From an uncultured Lachnospiraceae bacterium (GTDB lineage: Bacteria > Bacillota > Clostridia > Lachnospirales > Lachnospiraceae): a stretch of 64,000 nucleotides of DNA. The position numbers and the translations under genes are program-made. Numbering within the stretch: position 1 is the stretch's first letter; every line of letters begins with the position of its first letter. This document shows positions 42,453 through 51,405 of this stretch, in pieces. Location of the stretch: positions 128,908 through 192,907 of the forward strand of contig CADAIL010000007.1 in the NCBI GenBank assembly GCA_902788035.1, read 5' to 3'. The notes below the pieces were generated by a model. The model searched no databases. It had not been told where the DNA came from and saw only the letters and a program-made list of their open reading frames with translations.

Positions 42453-44876
42453 TTATTTTGCTATTCTGATAGAATCAGACCAGTATTCCTGGTTGTAGAT
42501 ATCAGTAAATCTGTAAGTGATGACTGCGTCACCCTCACCGATATCGACGTTAGAGATCTCAAGGTCTCCGTCAACCGTCATTTGCTCACCGAGATAATAG
42601 CTGTCCTGGAACTCTCCGCTGTAAGAATAGAAATCGCACAGGAAATCGATCTTGTCACCGTTACTTATTTCCACCAGGTTCTTCGCTATGGTCATGGTCT
42701 CGGTCTCTTCATTGTACTGCTTCGAGGCGCCTGCCACAAATCCGTATGGATTATCGTTGTCAAACACCAGAATCAGCTCAACTCGCTCGCCGTTCAGCAT
42801 TGCCGGAACGCGTCCGGTGATCGTGTAGTTTTCGCCGTCATCGATCGTATCAATGTGATAGTATGCCACAGGCTGTCCGTTGATCGCGAGCCAGTCGCGC
42901 GCTGTGTCAGCCACAAGGCTGCCGTTCTCGTCGAAGCTGTAAATATTGTCAAGTCCGAGATCCACATAGCCCTGACCGTCGTCATAGAACATGTTGAGAT
43001 CGAGCTCATGGACCAGACTCCACTGGTCTTCGCTGAGGCTCATTGTATAGCCGCCTTCGGAATTCTGATTCCACACGAGAGACGCAGATCCGAAGAAGTT
43101 GTCCGAAATATACTCAACTGTATCCTCAGTGCTCATGGATCTTCCGGACAGATAACCGGTGTTCGAGCCCGTAAGGCCGCTGATAGATCCGTATCCTCCG
43201 CCGAGGAACGCGTTCAGCAGGGCGGAAATCTCATCCTGGCTTCCGGAGTAGCTGCTGGAGGACCCCGTCGTGTAGCCGCTCGAATAACCGCCAAGGCTGT
43301 CAAAGAGGGAACTGAAGGATCCGTTCGAGCCTCCTGTCGCCACCTGTCCGCTCGATGAGAGGGCTGCAAAATCCTGAATGCACTTCGCATAGCTCGAGTT
43401 CATGCCGATCTGCGAATATGTATTGCAAACCTTATCGACATATGTCGCTCTGCGGTACGGGAAGTAAATGGAAACACCGTACGCGTTAGTCATATTCGTC
43501 GAGGTCCTGTTATACTTGACCGCGGAGCGGATGGCTTCCGTCAGCTCCTTGCCCTCGGATGTCCCCATATTGAGAGCAAGATGCGCGAGGTCGACCTGAT
43601 CGATCTTTGTGCTCGCCGCAAATTCTCTTGTGGAATAGCGGGCATTCGAAACCGTCTTATAATTATTATTTGTGATCAGCGAACTTACCGACTCTGAGAA
43701 GGAGCTCAGCTTGTCCGGGACCGTATCTGCAAATTCAGCGAGGTCGATGACAGAAAGTGTTGTCTGCTGGCCGCGGCACTTGCTTGCGCAGGTGGTAACA
43801 AAGTCATCGACGATCTCCTTGCCGAGAGATGTCGTTGCCATCGAGGTATTTCTTCCCAGATCCGTCAGCCAGTTGGTGTAATACCAGCCGATACCGGGTT
43901 CTGTCTCCTCTGAGGCAATCAGATAATCCGCATAGGGATCGAGCATAAGGGCTGTCTCGGCAGTCGCCATGAGGCAGGCGTCAAAGCCGACAAAGTCGAA
44001 CTGTGTTCCGCCGTCCTTCAGAGCTTTATTGATGCCGGCAAGATCCATAGATGCGCTGGAAGTGATTTTCTCGTCGTAACCATAGCCGCTGATCGATCCG
44101 CCGCCGTGATCCCAGAGAATAAGACCGTAGCGGGTAGCCGGATAATTGGCTTTGCACCATTTGATGTAGGCGCTGAGTGTGGACGGATCCGTCATGGCTT
44201 TCTTGCCGTCATTGCTGACCAGACGCCGCATGCCGTTCGATGTGATCTGATAGATCTGATTCACATTGTTGTCAATGATATTATTGTTCCAGCGCTTGCA
44301 GCCGCCGGTATACACAAGCAGATTGATCTTGTCGCCGAGGGTCGCCGCAGCCATCTCCTGAAGGTCGTTCGTCGCCATTCCGCTCCGGGACTCAAGGTCG
44401 GTTCCGCACATATAGACCATCAAAGTGACTGTGTCTTTTCCGCTGCCGAGAAGCTTCGTATACTTTTCGCGGGCGCCGGAAGAGACCGACGTATTAAGAG
44501 TCTCAGAAGTACCTGTATTGTCGACCCATGTGTTCACTGTCTGACCGGACGTTGAAGAATATCCGCCGGACGCGGCGCCCTGGGAAGTGTAGGATGACTG
44601 TCCGTAATTATTGCTCTGGCCGGTACTGGATACGGTACTCGTACCTCCCCCACCGCCGCCGAAGAGAAAATAGGCGATGACCGCTAGTATAATGACCGGA
44701 AGGCTCAGTCCTCCCGCGCGGGTGATGCCTCCGCCGGATTTTCCGCCGGAGCCCTTTCCGCTGTAACCGTTCGGGGATCCTACCGGACCCTGACCGGTAC
44801 CGCTGCCTCTGCGATGGACACCGGTGCTGCTCTGCGTTACTTTTTTCTCTCTGCCGCGAGGCCTGTTCTCTGGCAT
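42453..44876 (-). CDS. Clostripain-family (C11) cysteine peptidase with N-terminal membrane anchor
   Basis: 807 aa. A basic, Gly-rich cytosolic tail (1-55) is followed by one helix GLSLPVIILAVIAYFLF and a Gly/Ser linker. The C11 domain begins at DTVTLMVYMCGTDLESRSG (about 145). The catalytic His is in LILWDHGGGSISGYG near 255 and the Cys in FDACLMATAETAL near 298, both intact. Clostripain enzymes cut after Arg or Lys. A C-terminal region (about 570-807) with SLVWNQNSEGGYTMSLSED and FNGERVELILVFDNDN-like beta strands has unknown function. The protease domain faces outward. AAGGAGG precedes the ATG. Confidence 0.9.
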   Translation of the reverse strand: MPENRPRGREKKVTQSSTGVHRRGSGTGQGPVGSPNGYSGKGSGGKSGGGITRAGGLSLPVIILAVIAYFLFGGGGGGTSTVSSTGQSNNYGQSSYTSQGAASGGYSSTSGQTVNTWVDNTGTSETLNTSVSSGAREKYTKLLGSGKDTVTLMVYMCGTDLESRSGMATNDLQEMAAATLGDKINLLVYTGGCKRWNNNIIDNNVNQIYQITSNGMRRLVSNDGKKAMTDPSTLSAYIKWCKANYPATRYGLILWDHGGGSISGYGYDEKITSSASMDLAGINKALKDGGTQFDFVGFDACLMATAETALMLDPYADYLIASEETEPGIGWYYTNWLTDLGRNTSMATTSLGKEIVDDFVTTCASKCRGQQTTLSVIDLAEFADTVPDKLSSFSESVSSLITNNNYKTVSNARYSTREFAASTKIDQVDLAHLALNMGTSEGKELTEAIRSAVKYNRTSTNMTNAYGVSIYFPYRRATYVDKVCNTYSQIGMNSSYAKCIQDFAALSSSGQVATGGSNGSFSSLFDSLGGYSSGYTTGSSSSYSGSQDEISALLNAFLGGGYGSISGLTGSNTGYLSGRSMSTEDTVEYISDNFFGSASLVWNQNSEGGYTMSLSEDQWSLVHELDLNMFYDDGQGYVDLGLDNIYSFDENGSLVADTARDWLAINGQPVAYYHIDTIDDGENYTITGRVPAMLNGERVELILVFDNDNPYGFVAGASKQYNEETETMTIAKNLVEISNGDKIDFLCDFYSYSGEFQDSYYLGEQMTVDGDLEISNVDIGEGDAVITYRFTDIYNQEYWSDSIRIAK

Positions 44877-45092
44877 GTGTGCACCTCCTTATTTTTACGA
44901 AACATTGACCCGGCTGACACAGATCCCGCGTTTTATCCCGCCGGAAAAACTTAAGACCGAGACTGCGCCAGTTCCTCTGATCGTGCCGTCTGTTTTCATC
45001 TCTCGTTCATAAGTGTATCAAATTATGCGACAATTTACAAATACAAGCTTGCACATATTAGGCCTTCGGGATAAACTTTTATAATCCGGACG

Positions 45093-45263
45093 GGCTGCTC
45101 ACGCAATCCGCTTCCGGCGCACGCATCATCTTCATCGAAAAACGTCGCTCCTTCCATCGAACTAGTAAAAGGCTTCGCCTTTTCCGATTTCTCCGGTCGG
45201 ACCGACAATGTTTTTCTCACGAAGATGAATGCTTTTCGCCTGCAGTGGATTGCGTGAATAGCC
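45093..45263. repeat. Family A hairpin element, copy E
   Basis: GGCTGCTCACGCAATCC (45093-45109) pairs with GGATTGCGTGAATAGCC (45247-45263). The core ATCATCTTCATCGAAAAACG and TTTTTCTCACGAAGATGAATG is conserved. The inner stem is GTCGCTCC/GGACCGAC with one mismatch, and the tip is an AAAAGGC/GCCTTTT hairpin. It lies between the divergent clostripain and dus genes. The rest of that 505-bp gap shows no further structure. Confidence 0.88.
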
Positions 45264-45382
45264 TGACCTAGCCAATCAAGAACGTCGGGCTGTTCTTACC
45301 GCGCCGTTCAAAATGCGAAACATCTTTTTAAGCAATCCCACTGATAACAAGATGGACAGATAACAGACAGAAAGGGCACCAG

Positions 45383-46318
45383 ATGGAATACTATTTCGCT
45401 CCCCTCGAGGGCATCACAGGCTGGATCTACCGCAGCGCCCACGCTAAGTATTTCCCCGGTTTAGACAGATACTACACTCCGTTCATTGCGGCCAATCAGA
45501 CCCATAAAATGAAGACCCGGGAGAAAAAAGATGTGGCCCCTGCCAACAACGCTCTATATAACTGTATTCCGCAGGTCCTCACAAAAGTACCCGAAGATTT
45601 TGTTTACTCGGTCCGGGTCCTCAGTGAAATGGGGTACACCGAAGTCAATCTCAATCTCGGCTGCCCTGTCCCGACGGTGACGACTAAAGGAAAAGGCTCC
45701 GCCATGCTCGGAAATACAGACGCTCTTGACAGATTTTTTGACAGAACATTCGAGCTTATGGAATCAGAGCATCTAAGTACCGGCATATCCGTAAAAAGCC
45801 GCATAGGAGTTTCAAGTACAGACGAAGCCATACCCATTTATGAGGTATTCAACCGCTATCCCATCCGGGAGGTCATCGTCCATCCAAGGACCACGAAAGA
45901 GATGTATCAGGGAGAAACCCATAGAGACGTATATGAGGAAATAAGGCGCATGTCAAAGCATCCCCTCTGCTATAACGGCAACATAGTAAAGCCATCAGAT
46001 ATGGATGCTTTCCCGCATGAACGGGCAGTCATGATCGGCCGCGGACTGCTCAGAAATCCGGCTCTCGTGCGTGAAATCCAGGGCGGACCCGCTCTCACTC
46101 CTGATGAGCTGTTCGCATTCTTCCGAGAGGTCCAAAAAGGCTATGAGGAGGAAATGTACGGGGAGGCGCCTGTTCTGGCAAAGATGAAGGAGCTCTGGTG
46201 GTACGCGGGTGATCTTTTCCCGGGAGCCGACAGAGCATTAAAAAAGATAAAGAAAGCCAAATCAATCTCGGAATACGAGATGGCAGTAAACAGGTTAAAA
46301 GAAGGGCTGCCGCTCTAA
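45383..46318 (+). CDS. dus: tRNA-dihydrouridine synthase family protein
   Basis: 311 aa flavoenzyme reducing uridines in tRNA. MEYYFAPLEGITGWIYRSAHAKYFPG is the FMN-barrel start. NLNLGCPVPTVTTKGKGSAML holds the catalytic Cys in GCP. VKSRIG, VIVHPRTTKEMYQG, YNGNI and MIGRGLLRNPALV complete the Dus pattern. The subtype is not DusB-like in all details, so the target position is unknown. The stop codon lies inside a family B palindrome. AGAAAGG precedes the ATG. Confidence 0.93.
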   Translation: MEYYFAPLEGITGWIYRSAHAKYFPGLDRYYTPFIAANQTHKMKTREKKDVAPANNALYNCIPQVLTKVPEDFVYSVRVLSEMGYTEVNLNLGCPVPTVTTKGKGSAMLGNTDALDRFFDRTFELMESEHLSTGISVKSRIGVSSTDEAIPIYEVFNRYPIREVIVHPRTTKEMYQGETHRDVYEEIRRMSKHPLCYNGNIVKPSDMDAFPHERAVMIGRGLLRNPALVREIQGGPALTPDELFAFFREVQKGYEEEMYGEAPVLAKMKELWWYAGDLFPGADRALKKIKKAKSISEYEMAVNRLKEGLPL

Positions 46319-46410
46319 GGCGCGCCGCCACTGTACTTGGCAGACGATATTTGCAAATGTCTGCCAAGTACAGTGGCGGCACCGCTTAGTGCAGCAGCCC
46401 CTCTGTTTTT
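46304..46410. terminator. Family B palindrome/terminator overlapping the dus stop codon
   Basis: GGGCTGC (46304-46310) and GCAGCCC (46394-46400) frame a perfect 22-bp stem (46324-46345 with 46359-46380) around GATATTTGCAAAT, followed by CTCTGTTTTT. It overlaps the last codons of dus and ends at the stop of the convergent ClC gene. It is closely similar to 33998-34095 read on the opposite strand. Confidence 0.9.
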
Positions 46411-47684
46411 CACCGCGTATGCTGATCTATACGCCTTACTCCGACCTTGGAGTATCGGATCATCTGGCCGTGATACAGACCGTAATTTCCTGAAAAGAGA
46501 TACGCCATCGCAACGGCAAGCAGGAAGAACGGCATTGCTTCAAAACCAAAGAGCTCAAAGCTTATTAGCAGCGAAGCGATCGGGCAGTTCGTGACCCCGC
46601 AGAACACGGAAGCCATGCCCACTGCGGCGCAGAGCCCCGGATCGAACCCGGTCAGAGATGCGAAGAAATTGCCGAATGTCGCGCCGATAAAAAGCGACGG
46701 TACGATTTCACCGCCCTTATACTCGCCTGACAGCGTGATGACTGTAAAAATGATCTTGAGCAGGAAAGCGTACCACGGGACCCTGAAGCCGGGCTCTACG
46801 ACGCAGGCCTCAATGATATTGCTGCCGGCACCGTTGTAAGTCTGGTCTCCGACGAGAAGCGTAAGTACAATAATAATTGCGCCGGCACCAACGACCTTAA
46901 CATAGTCATTGGGGACCTTTTGGCCAAGAATATGTTCTGTCCTGTGCATGGTCGCGCAGAAAAGAATTGCGACGAGTGCACACAGTATCGCAAATACAGC
47001 GACCTGCCCCATATCGATCACATCGAATGAAGGTACATTGGTCAACAGCATCTGCTCCGATCCAAGGCCAAGCCAACCAGCGACAAAATGCGCGGTCAGG
47101 GAAGAGATGACACACGGCACAAAGGCTGAATGGTACATAATACCGACAGTGCTGATTTCCATCGGAAGAACAGCTGCCGCCAGAGGCGTGCCGAAAAGGG
47201 CGGAAAACGCGGCGCTCATGCCGCACATGATGACCTGCCTCCTATCCTCCTCCGGAAAATGCAGCAGTCTTGCGATGGCTGAACTCATGCTGCCGCCCAT
47301 CTGCAGAGCAGCACCCTCACGACCGGCAGAGCCGCCGGTCAGGTGGGTCAGCGATGTAGCCGCAAAAATCAGCGGGGCAAGGGCAGCGGGAACTTCCTCA
47401 CCCTTGCGGATCGAAGCCAGAATGAGGTTCGTGCCGCCAACTCCGGCAGAGCCTGCCAGATGATAAAGATATACGATTATTATTCCGGCTGCAGGCATCA
47501 GGAAGATAATCCAGGTATGGGAGAGCCGAAAAGATGTAGCGAGCAGTATCGTTTTGGCAAATACTGATGCGCAGAAGCCGACCACCAGTCCGACAAGTAT
47601 GCCGAACAGGACCCACTTAAAGCTCGCCAGCAGATGCTGCGTGACACGGCCTGCTCTCTCTCTCAAGTCAAAATCCAGTTTCAT
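46410..47684 (-). CDS. ClC-family chloride channel or antiporter
   Basis: 424 aa, about ten helices. The selectivity motif GGSAGREGAALQMGGSMSSAIARLL (about 112-136) matches GREGP, FSALFGTPLAAAVLPME and GGEIVPSLFIGATFGNFFA match later filter segments. The outer gating Glu is present in GREGAA. It is short, lacking CBS domains. It may carry chloride or fluoride. The family is certain but ion and coupling are not. RBS is weak (GGAGAA). Confidence 0.92.
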   Translation of the reverse strand: MKLDFDLRERAGRVTQHLLASFKWVLFGILVGLVVGFCASVFAKTILLATSFRLSHTWIIFLMPAAGIIIVYLYHLAGSAGVGGTNLILASIRKGEEVPAALAPLIFAATSLTHLTGGSAGREGAALQMGGSMSSAIARLLHFPEEDRRQVIMCGMSAAFSALFGTPLAAAVLPMEISTVGIMYHSAFVPCVISSLTAHFVAGWLGLGSEQMLLTNVPSFDVIDMGQVAVFAILCALVAILFCATMHRTEHILGQKVPNDYVKVVGAGAIIIVLTLLVGDQTYNGAGSNIIEACVVEPGFRVPWYAFLLKIIFTVITLSGEYKGGEIVPSLFIGATFGNFFASLTGFDPGLCAAVGMASVFCGVTNCPIASLLISFELFGFEAMPFFLLAVAMAYLFSGNYGLYHGQMIRYSKVGVRRIDQHTR

Positions 47685-47754
47685 GTTATGTTCTCCGGGA
47701 AGCAGTCACGGCACAAGTAATCATTGATGTCGTGTTTAGTAATTCATAAGGCTA

Positions 47755-48984
47755 TTATTTAAGGATCATGTAGTCCGGAACACCGTCCTTGAATTTACAG
47801 GTCATCTCACCTGCCACCAGCGGCCTCAGGTAATTGATGCACTCCTGGGTGACATTGTTGCCGGCTTTGTTGATCCAGTTCTGAGGAATCTTCTTTTCGG
47901 CATTGGCGACCTTCTGAATGTCAACGCCCTCGTAGACGACTCTGTATGGTGAATCAGAGACTCTTCGAAGCGAGGACATAAGGCCGCTCTGTCTGCTCAC
48001 AGCCAGTTTTACAGCATTTTCTCCGAGCAGCATGGACTCCTCAATATCAGTAGCTGAGAGAATATGCGACGCGCAGCGCTGGAGCAGGTTCAGTTCGATT
48101 GAACGGACCTTGCAGCCAATCCTGTCCCTGATCGCGTTCTCGAGGATCTTGCCCGTACCGGACAGCTGAACGTGGCCGAACACGTCAACTCCCTTACTCG
48201 CGGCGACGGACTCGCAGATAAAGACGCCGTTCTCATCGTGAACACCTTCACTCACTGCAATCATCACAGCATCATAGTCCTTCAGTTTTGCGTTCAGGTC
48301 ATCTATAAAGCGGTCAATGGAAAAAGGTCTTTCCTCGAGATAGATGAGATAGGGGACATCGACATTTGCAACATCCGCAAGCGCCGCTGCCGCCGTCAGC
48401 CAGCCCGCGTGGCGTCCCATCATCTCAACGACAATGACACTCTTTGTGTCATACACACACATCTCCTGTTCGAGTTCCGCAAATACCGCGGCGATATATT
48501 TTGCCGCGCTGCCGAATCCCGGACAGTGGTCAATGCCTACCAGGTCATTGTCGATCGTCTTCGGTCCGCCAATCACCTGAATGTCATCGATACAGTTATC
48601 GCTGCAGTATTTTGCCAGCTTGGCAACTGTATCCATTGAATCGTTGCCGCCGATATAAACAAAGTAGCCAATATTATTTTTGTGAAAGATATCGACGATC
48701 TGCCTGTACTGACTGTCATCCTTCTCGATGGGAGTCAGCTTGAAGCGGCATGAACCAAGCGCTGCGGCGGGGGTGACGCGGAGCTTATCGAGTTTTTCCT
48801 CTGTGTCGACGATCTGATTAAGATTAATAAACTTCTCCTGAAGGACGCCCTGAATTCCGTACAGAGCACCGTAGACAGTGTCGATTTCCTCACTCTCATT
48901 GGCAGCCCTGATCACGCCGGCAAGTGTCGCGTTTATCGCAGCAGTGGGTCCTCCTGACTGAGCAACCAGCAGATTCTTTTTCAT
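47755..48984 (-). CDS. pfkA: 6-phosphofructokinase, probably PPi-dependent
   Basis: 409 aa enzyme phosphorylating fructose 6-phosphate in glycolysis. The start MKKNLLVAQSGGPTAAINATLAG follows AAAGGAT. The loop IGGNDSMDTVAKL (near 111) carries Asn-Asp in place of the ATP-type GGDGS, and GGPKTIDNDL (near 139) carries the Lys typical of PPi-using enzymes. GRHAGWLTAAAAL and EGVHDENG follow. The length exceeds the 320-aa bacterial ATP form. PPi dependence is inferred from these residues. Confidence 0.93.
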   Translation of the reverse strand: MKKNLLVAQSGGPTAAINATLAGVIRAANESEEIDTVYGALYGIQGVLQEKFINLNQIVDTEEKLDKLRVTPAAALGSCRFKLTPIEKDDSQYRQIVDIFHKNNIGYFVYIGGNDSMDTVAKLAKYCSDNCIDDIQVIGGPKTIDNDLVGIDHCPGFGSAAKYIAAVFAELEQEMCVYDTKSVIVVEMMGRHAGWLTAAAALADVANVDVPYLIYLEERPFSIDRFIDDLNAKLKDYDAVMIAVSEGVHDENGVFICESVAASKGVDVFGHVQLSGTGKILENAIRDRIGCKVRSIELNLLQRCASHILSATDIEESMLLGENAVKLAVSRQSGLMSSLRRVSDSPYRVVYEGVDIQKVANAEKKIPQNWINKAGNNVTQECINYLRPLVAGEMTCKFKDGVPDYMILK

Positions 48985-49135
48985 GTCATATCCTTTCCGG
49001 ACACCGCGCCTTATCATAGCGGTCCGATGTCTCATCTTATATGCAGCAGATTCCTCATGTCATTGTACCATTTTTCCGGCGGCAAATCACCCATCATCGT
49101 GAGAAAAGCACTGTGAATTCGCCAAGGAAGCATAG

Positions 49136-49329
49136 CAGTTCAGACAGGCTGTTATCATAGTCCGTTAACGGTGCGAACATCCATCTTCGTGAGAAAAGCA
49201 TTGTAAGTCCGACCGAGAGATCAGGAAACGCGCAGGCGTTTCCTAAGCTCGCAGAGAAGGACTTACGCTTTTCGATGAAGATGATGTTTGCGCCGGATTC
49301 CAAACCTAAGGGGCAGCCTGTCTGAACTG
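49136..49329. repeat. Family A hairpin element, copy F (inverted)
   Basis: Perfect 16-bp terminal repeats CAGTTCAGACAGGCTG (49136-49151) and its complement (49314-49329). Compared with the other copies the core is in reverse orientation. The stem has GTAAGTCC/GGACTTAC and the tip AGGAAACGCC/GGCGTTTCCT-like pairing. A further core fragment ATCATCGTGAGAAAAGCA lies at 49093-49110. It occupies the gap between the divergent pfkA and TPR-DUF4037 genes. Confidence 0.9.
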
Positions 49330-49366
49330 TTATTGAGAAACATCTCCCTATCTGTGGATTGTCTGT

Positions 49367-49372
49367 TATAAT
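49367..49372 (+). promoter_or_regulatory. Extended -10 element immediately before the TPR-DUF4037 gene
   Basis: TGTTATAAT ends six bases before an ATG at 49379, so transcription would start at or next to that ATG. This gives either a leaderless start at 49379 or a 15-nt leader with GGGGGT for the ATG at 49394. Confidence 0.5.
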
Positions 49373-49393
49373 AACTCCATGGGGGTAGATCCG

Positions 49394-51181
49394 ATGATAA
49401 ATATGAATGACTTTTACGCTGGACTCGATCAGCTGTACGAAAAATCAAACTATGATGGAGCCGAAAGATACATGACAGACAGCCTTAGGGCAGCTAAGGA
49501 CCAGAATGACATTAACTCACAGCTTCCCATACTCAATGAGTACATGGCCCTTCTGCGCAGCCAGGGGAGACATGAGGAACTGTTATCACTGATTCCCGAT
49601 GCGGACGCTGTCATAGAGGCTCTGTCCATACATAAGACCGCTGCCGCTGCCGCGACGTATATCAATATAGCTGAGGGAGCCCGCCAGGCACTGCATTACG
49701 ACATTGCGGAACGATATTACAGAAAGACAGCATCTGTCTACGCTGATCTTCTCTCTCCGAAGGACCCCCGCATAGCCGCTCTGCACAACAATATATCACA
49801 GCTCTATCTGGAGACCCGCAGAGCTCAGAAAGCGCGCGCGGAGGCATTTGCCGCACTGAATATTCTGAAACAGGCCGAGGACCGGGAAGCGGTCATCCGG
49901 GAACTCGCGTCAACGTATATCAACCTGGGAGATGCCTGCTTTGCGCTTCAGGAGACTCATGAGGGAACCCGCTGGCTCGAGATGGGAATAGGCAGCGCAA
50001 GGCGCAGCGGAATAATGTCTGATCCCCGCTGCCTCTCCGCCCTGATCAGTCTTTCCGAGACCTTCCTCACCGAGAAGAACTACGACAGGGCTGAACGGTA
50101 TATGGGTGAAGCGCTGACTATCGTTAATAATCAGTCCCCGGGCAGCGAGAGTTCTAAGACAATACAGCGGAATCTGAATTATATCCGGGATCTAAAAAAG
50201 CGGCAGGATGATTACAGAAATGAGAACTTGAAAGGGCTGGATCTGTGCAGAGCATATTACGAAGAATGCGGCAAGCCGCTCATTGAAGAAAAATATCCCC
50301 TGTACAAGGACCGCATTGCAGCCGGTCTCATCGGTGAGGGATCAGAGTGCTTTGGCTTCGATGACCGCTATTCGACTGACCATGATTTCGGTCCGGCATT
50401 CTGCCTGTGGCTGACGGATGAAGACTACAGGGAGATCGGGGCTGCGCTGGCTGAAGACTATACGAATCTGCCAAAAACCTTCAGAGGCTTTCCTGCCCGC
50501 AATTCCAAAATGGAGACCGGGCAGCGCGTCGGTGTCTTCCGTATCAGCGACTTTATCCGAAGGATATCCGGCTGTGATAAGGCTCCCAAAACATTTGACG
50601 ATTGGTGGAAAGTCGACGAGACGAAGCTGGCAACGCTGATGGCCGGACAGATATTCGAGGATCCGCTCGGACTGTTCACGATGCTTAGGAGAGCCTTCGA
50701 ATACTATCCGGAGGAGATCCGCCTTATCAAGCTTGCCAATTCCCTGCACGTTGCGGCCCAGGCAGGCCAGTACAATCTGCCCCGCGCGAGACGCAGAGGC
50801 GATGTCGGCATGATGTACTTCACTCTCTCCGAATTCTGTGAGGCAGCCTGTCAGGTCGGCTACCTGATCAACAGACAGTATATGCCCTACTACAAGTGGC
50901 GTATGAGGGGCATCGACAGATTCACGCTTCTGCCGGAGCTCCGGGTCAATCTGGAGTCCATCATGAAGACGAATCCCGCCGACCCCGCCATTGATGAAAA
51001 GATAGAGAAGCTCTGCGCGAGGATCACTGCGACCCTGCGCCATAAAAAGCTCACGACTGCGAGCGATATCTATCTGGAGACCCAGAGCCGGGAGGTCATG
51101 AGGATCGCCTACATGCCTGCTGCGCAGGCTGCCGCGAAAAAGGCGGAGTCCGCAGGGCCGACTGTGTACCGATTTGACTGA
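49394..51181 (+). CDS. TPR-repeat protein with DUF4037 nucleotidyltransferase-like domain
   Basis: 595 aa. Residues about 1-270 form tetratricopeptide-type helical repeats (YDIAERYYRKTASVYADLLSPKDPRIAALHNNISQLYLETRRAQKARAEAFAAL and similar). The DUF4037 part begins GLIGEGSECFGFDDRYSTDHDFGPAFCLWL near 312, where GEGSE and DHDFG recall nucleotidyltransferase active sites. The substrate is unknown. The ATG at 49394 has GGGGGT upstream; an ATG at 49379 would add MGVDP and be leaderless. It is a single gene ended by a terminator. Confidence 0.82.
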   Translation: MINMNDFYAGLDQLYEKSNYDGAERYMTDSLRAAKDQNDINSQLPILNEYMALLRSQGRHEELLSLIPDADAVIEALSIHKTAAAAATYINIAEGARQALHYDIAERYYRKTASVYADLLSPKDPRIAALHNNISQLYLETRRAQKARAEAFAALNILKQAEDREAVIRELASTYINLGDACFALQETHEGTRWLEMGIGSARRSGIMSDPRCLSALISLSETFLTEKNYDRAERYMGEALTIVNNQSPGSESSKTIQRNLNYIRDLKKRQDDYRNENLKGLDLCRAYYEECGKPLIEEKYPLYKDRIAAGLIGEGSECFGFDDRYSTDHDFGPAFCLWLTDEDYREIGAALAEDYTNLPKTFRGFPARNSKMETGQRVGVFRISDFIRRISGCDKAPKTFDDWWKVDETKLATLMAGQIFEDPLGLFTMLRRAFEYYPEEIRLIKLANSLHVAAQAGQYNLPRARRRGDVGMMYFTLSEFCEAACQVGYLINRQYMPYYKWRMRGIDRFTLLPELRVNLESIMKTNPADPAIDEKIEKLCARITATLRHKKLTTASDIYLETQSREVMRIAYMPAAQAAAKKAESAGPTVYRFD

Positions 51182-51216
51182 TAAAGATTCCCCATACCGG
51201 AAGAATGATGCACAGA

Positions 51217-51250
51217 GACCCTTCGGTGTAATTTCCGAAGGGTCCTTTTT
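51217..51250 (+). terminator. Terminator after the TPR-DUF4037 gene
   Basis: GACCCTTCGG (51217-51226) pairs with CCGAAGGGTC (51235-51244), then CTTTTT. Confidence 0.88.
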
Positions 51251-51280
51251 AGGTTATTTTATCGCCTTGCCGCAATTATT

Positions 51281-51311
51281 AAAAAAGGCCGTCACAACAG
51301 TGACAGCCTTT
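51281..51311 (-). terminator. Terminator of the ferric ABC operon
   Basis: On the minus strand AAGGCTGTCAC-TGTT-GTGACGGCCTT is followed by a T run. It lies about 95 bp past the stop of the ATPase gene and carries a GGCTGTC arm like family B. Confidence 0.8.
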
Positions 51312-51405
51312 CTTCGTATTGCTTCAAAATTTCCCCGGCCAATTAGACTTTCGCAGTCGCATTTCAATTTATAGGCATGTCCGGGAAGAGATGAAAATGC
51401 AGAAA

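Noticed and set aside
46610..46660. tRNA-like GGATCGAACCC string
   Set aside because: It lies inside conserved ClC coding sequence and no cloverleaf can be formed around it.
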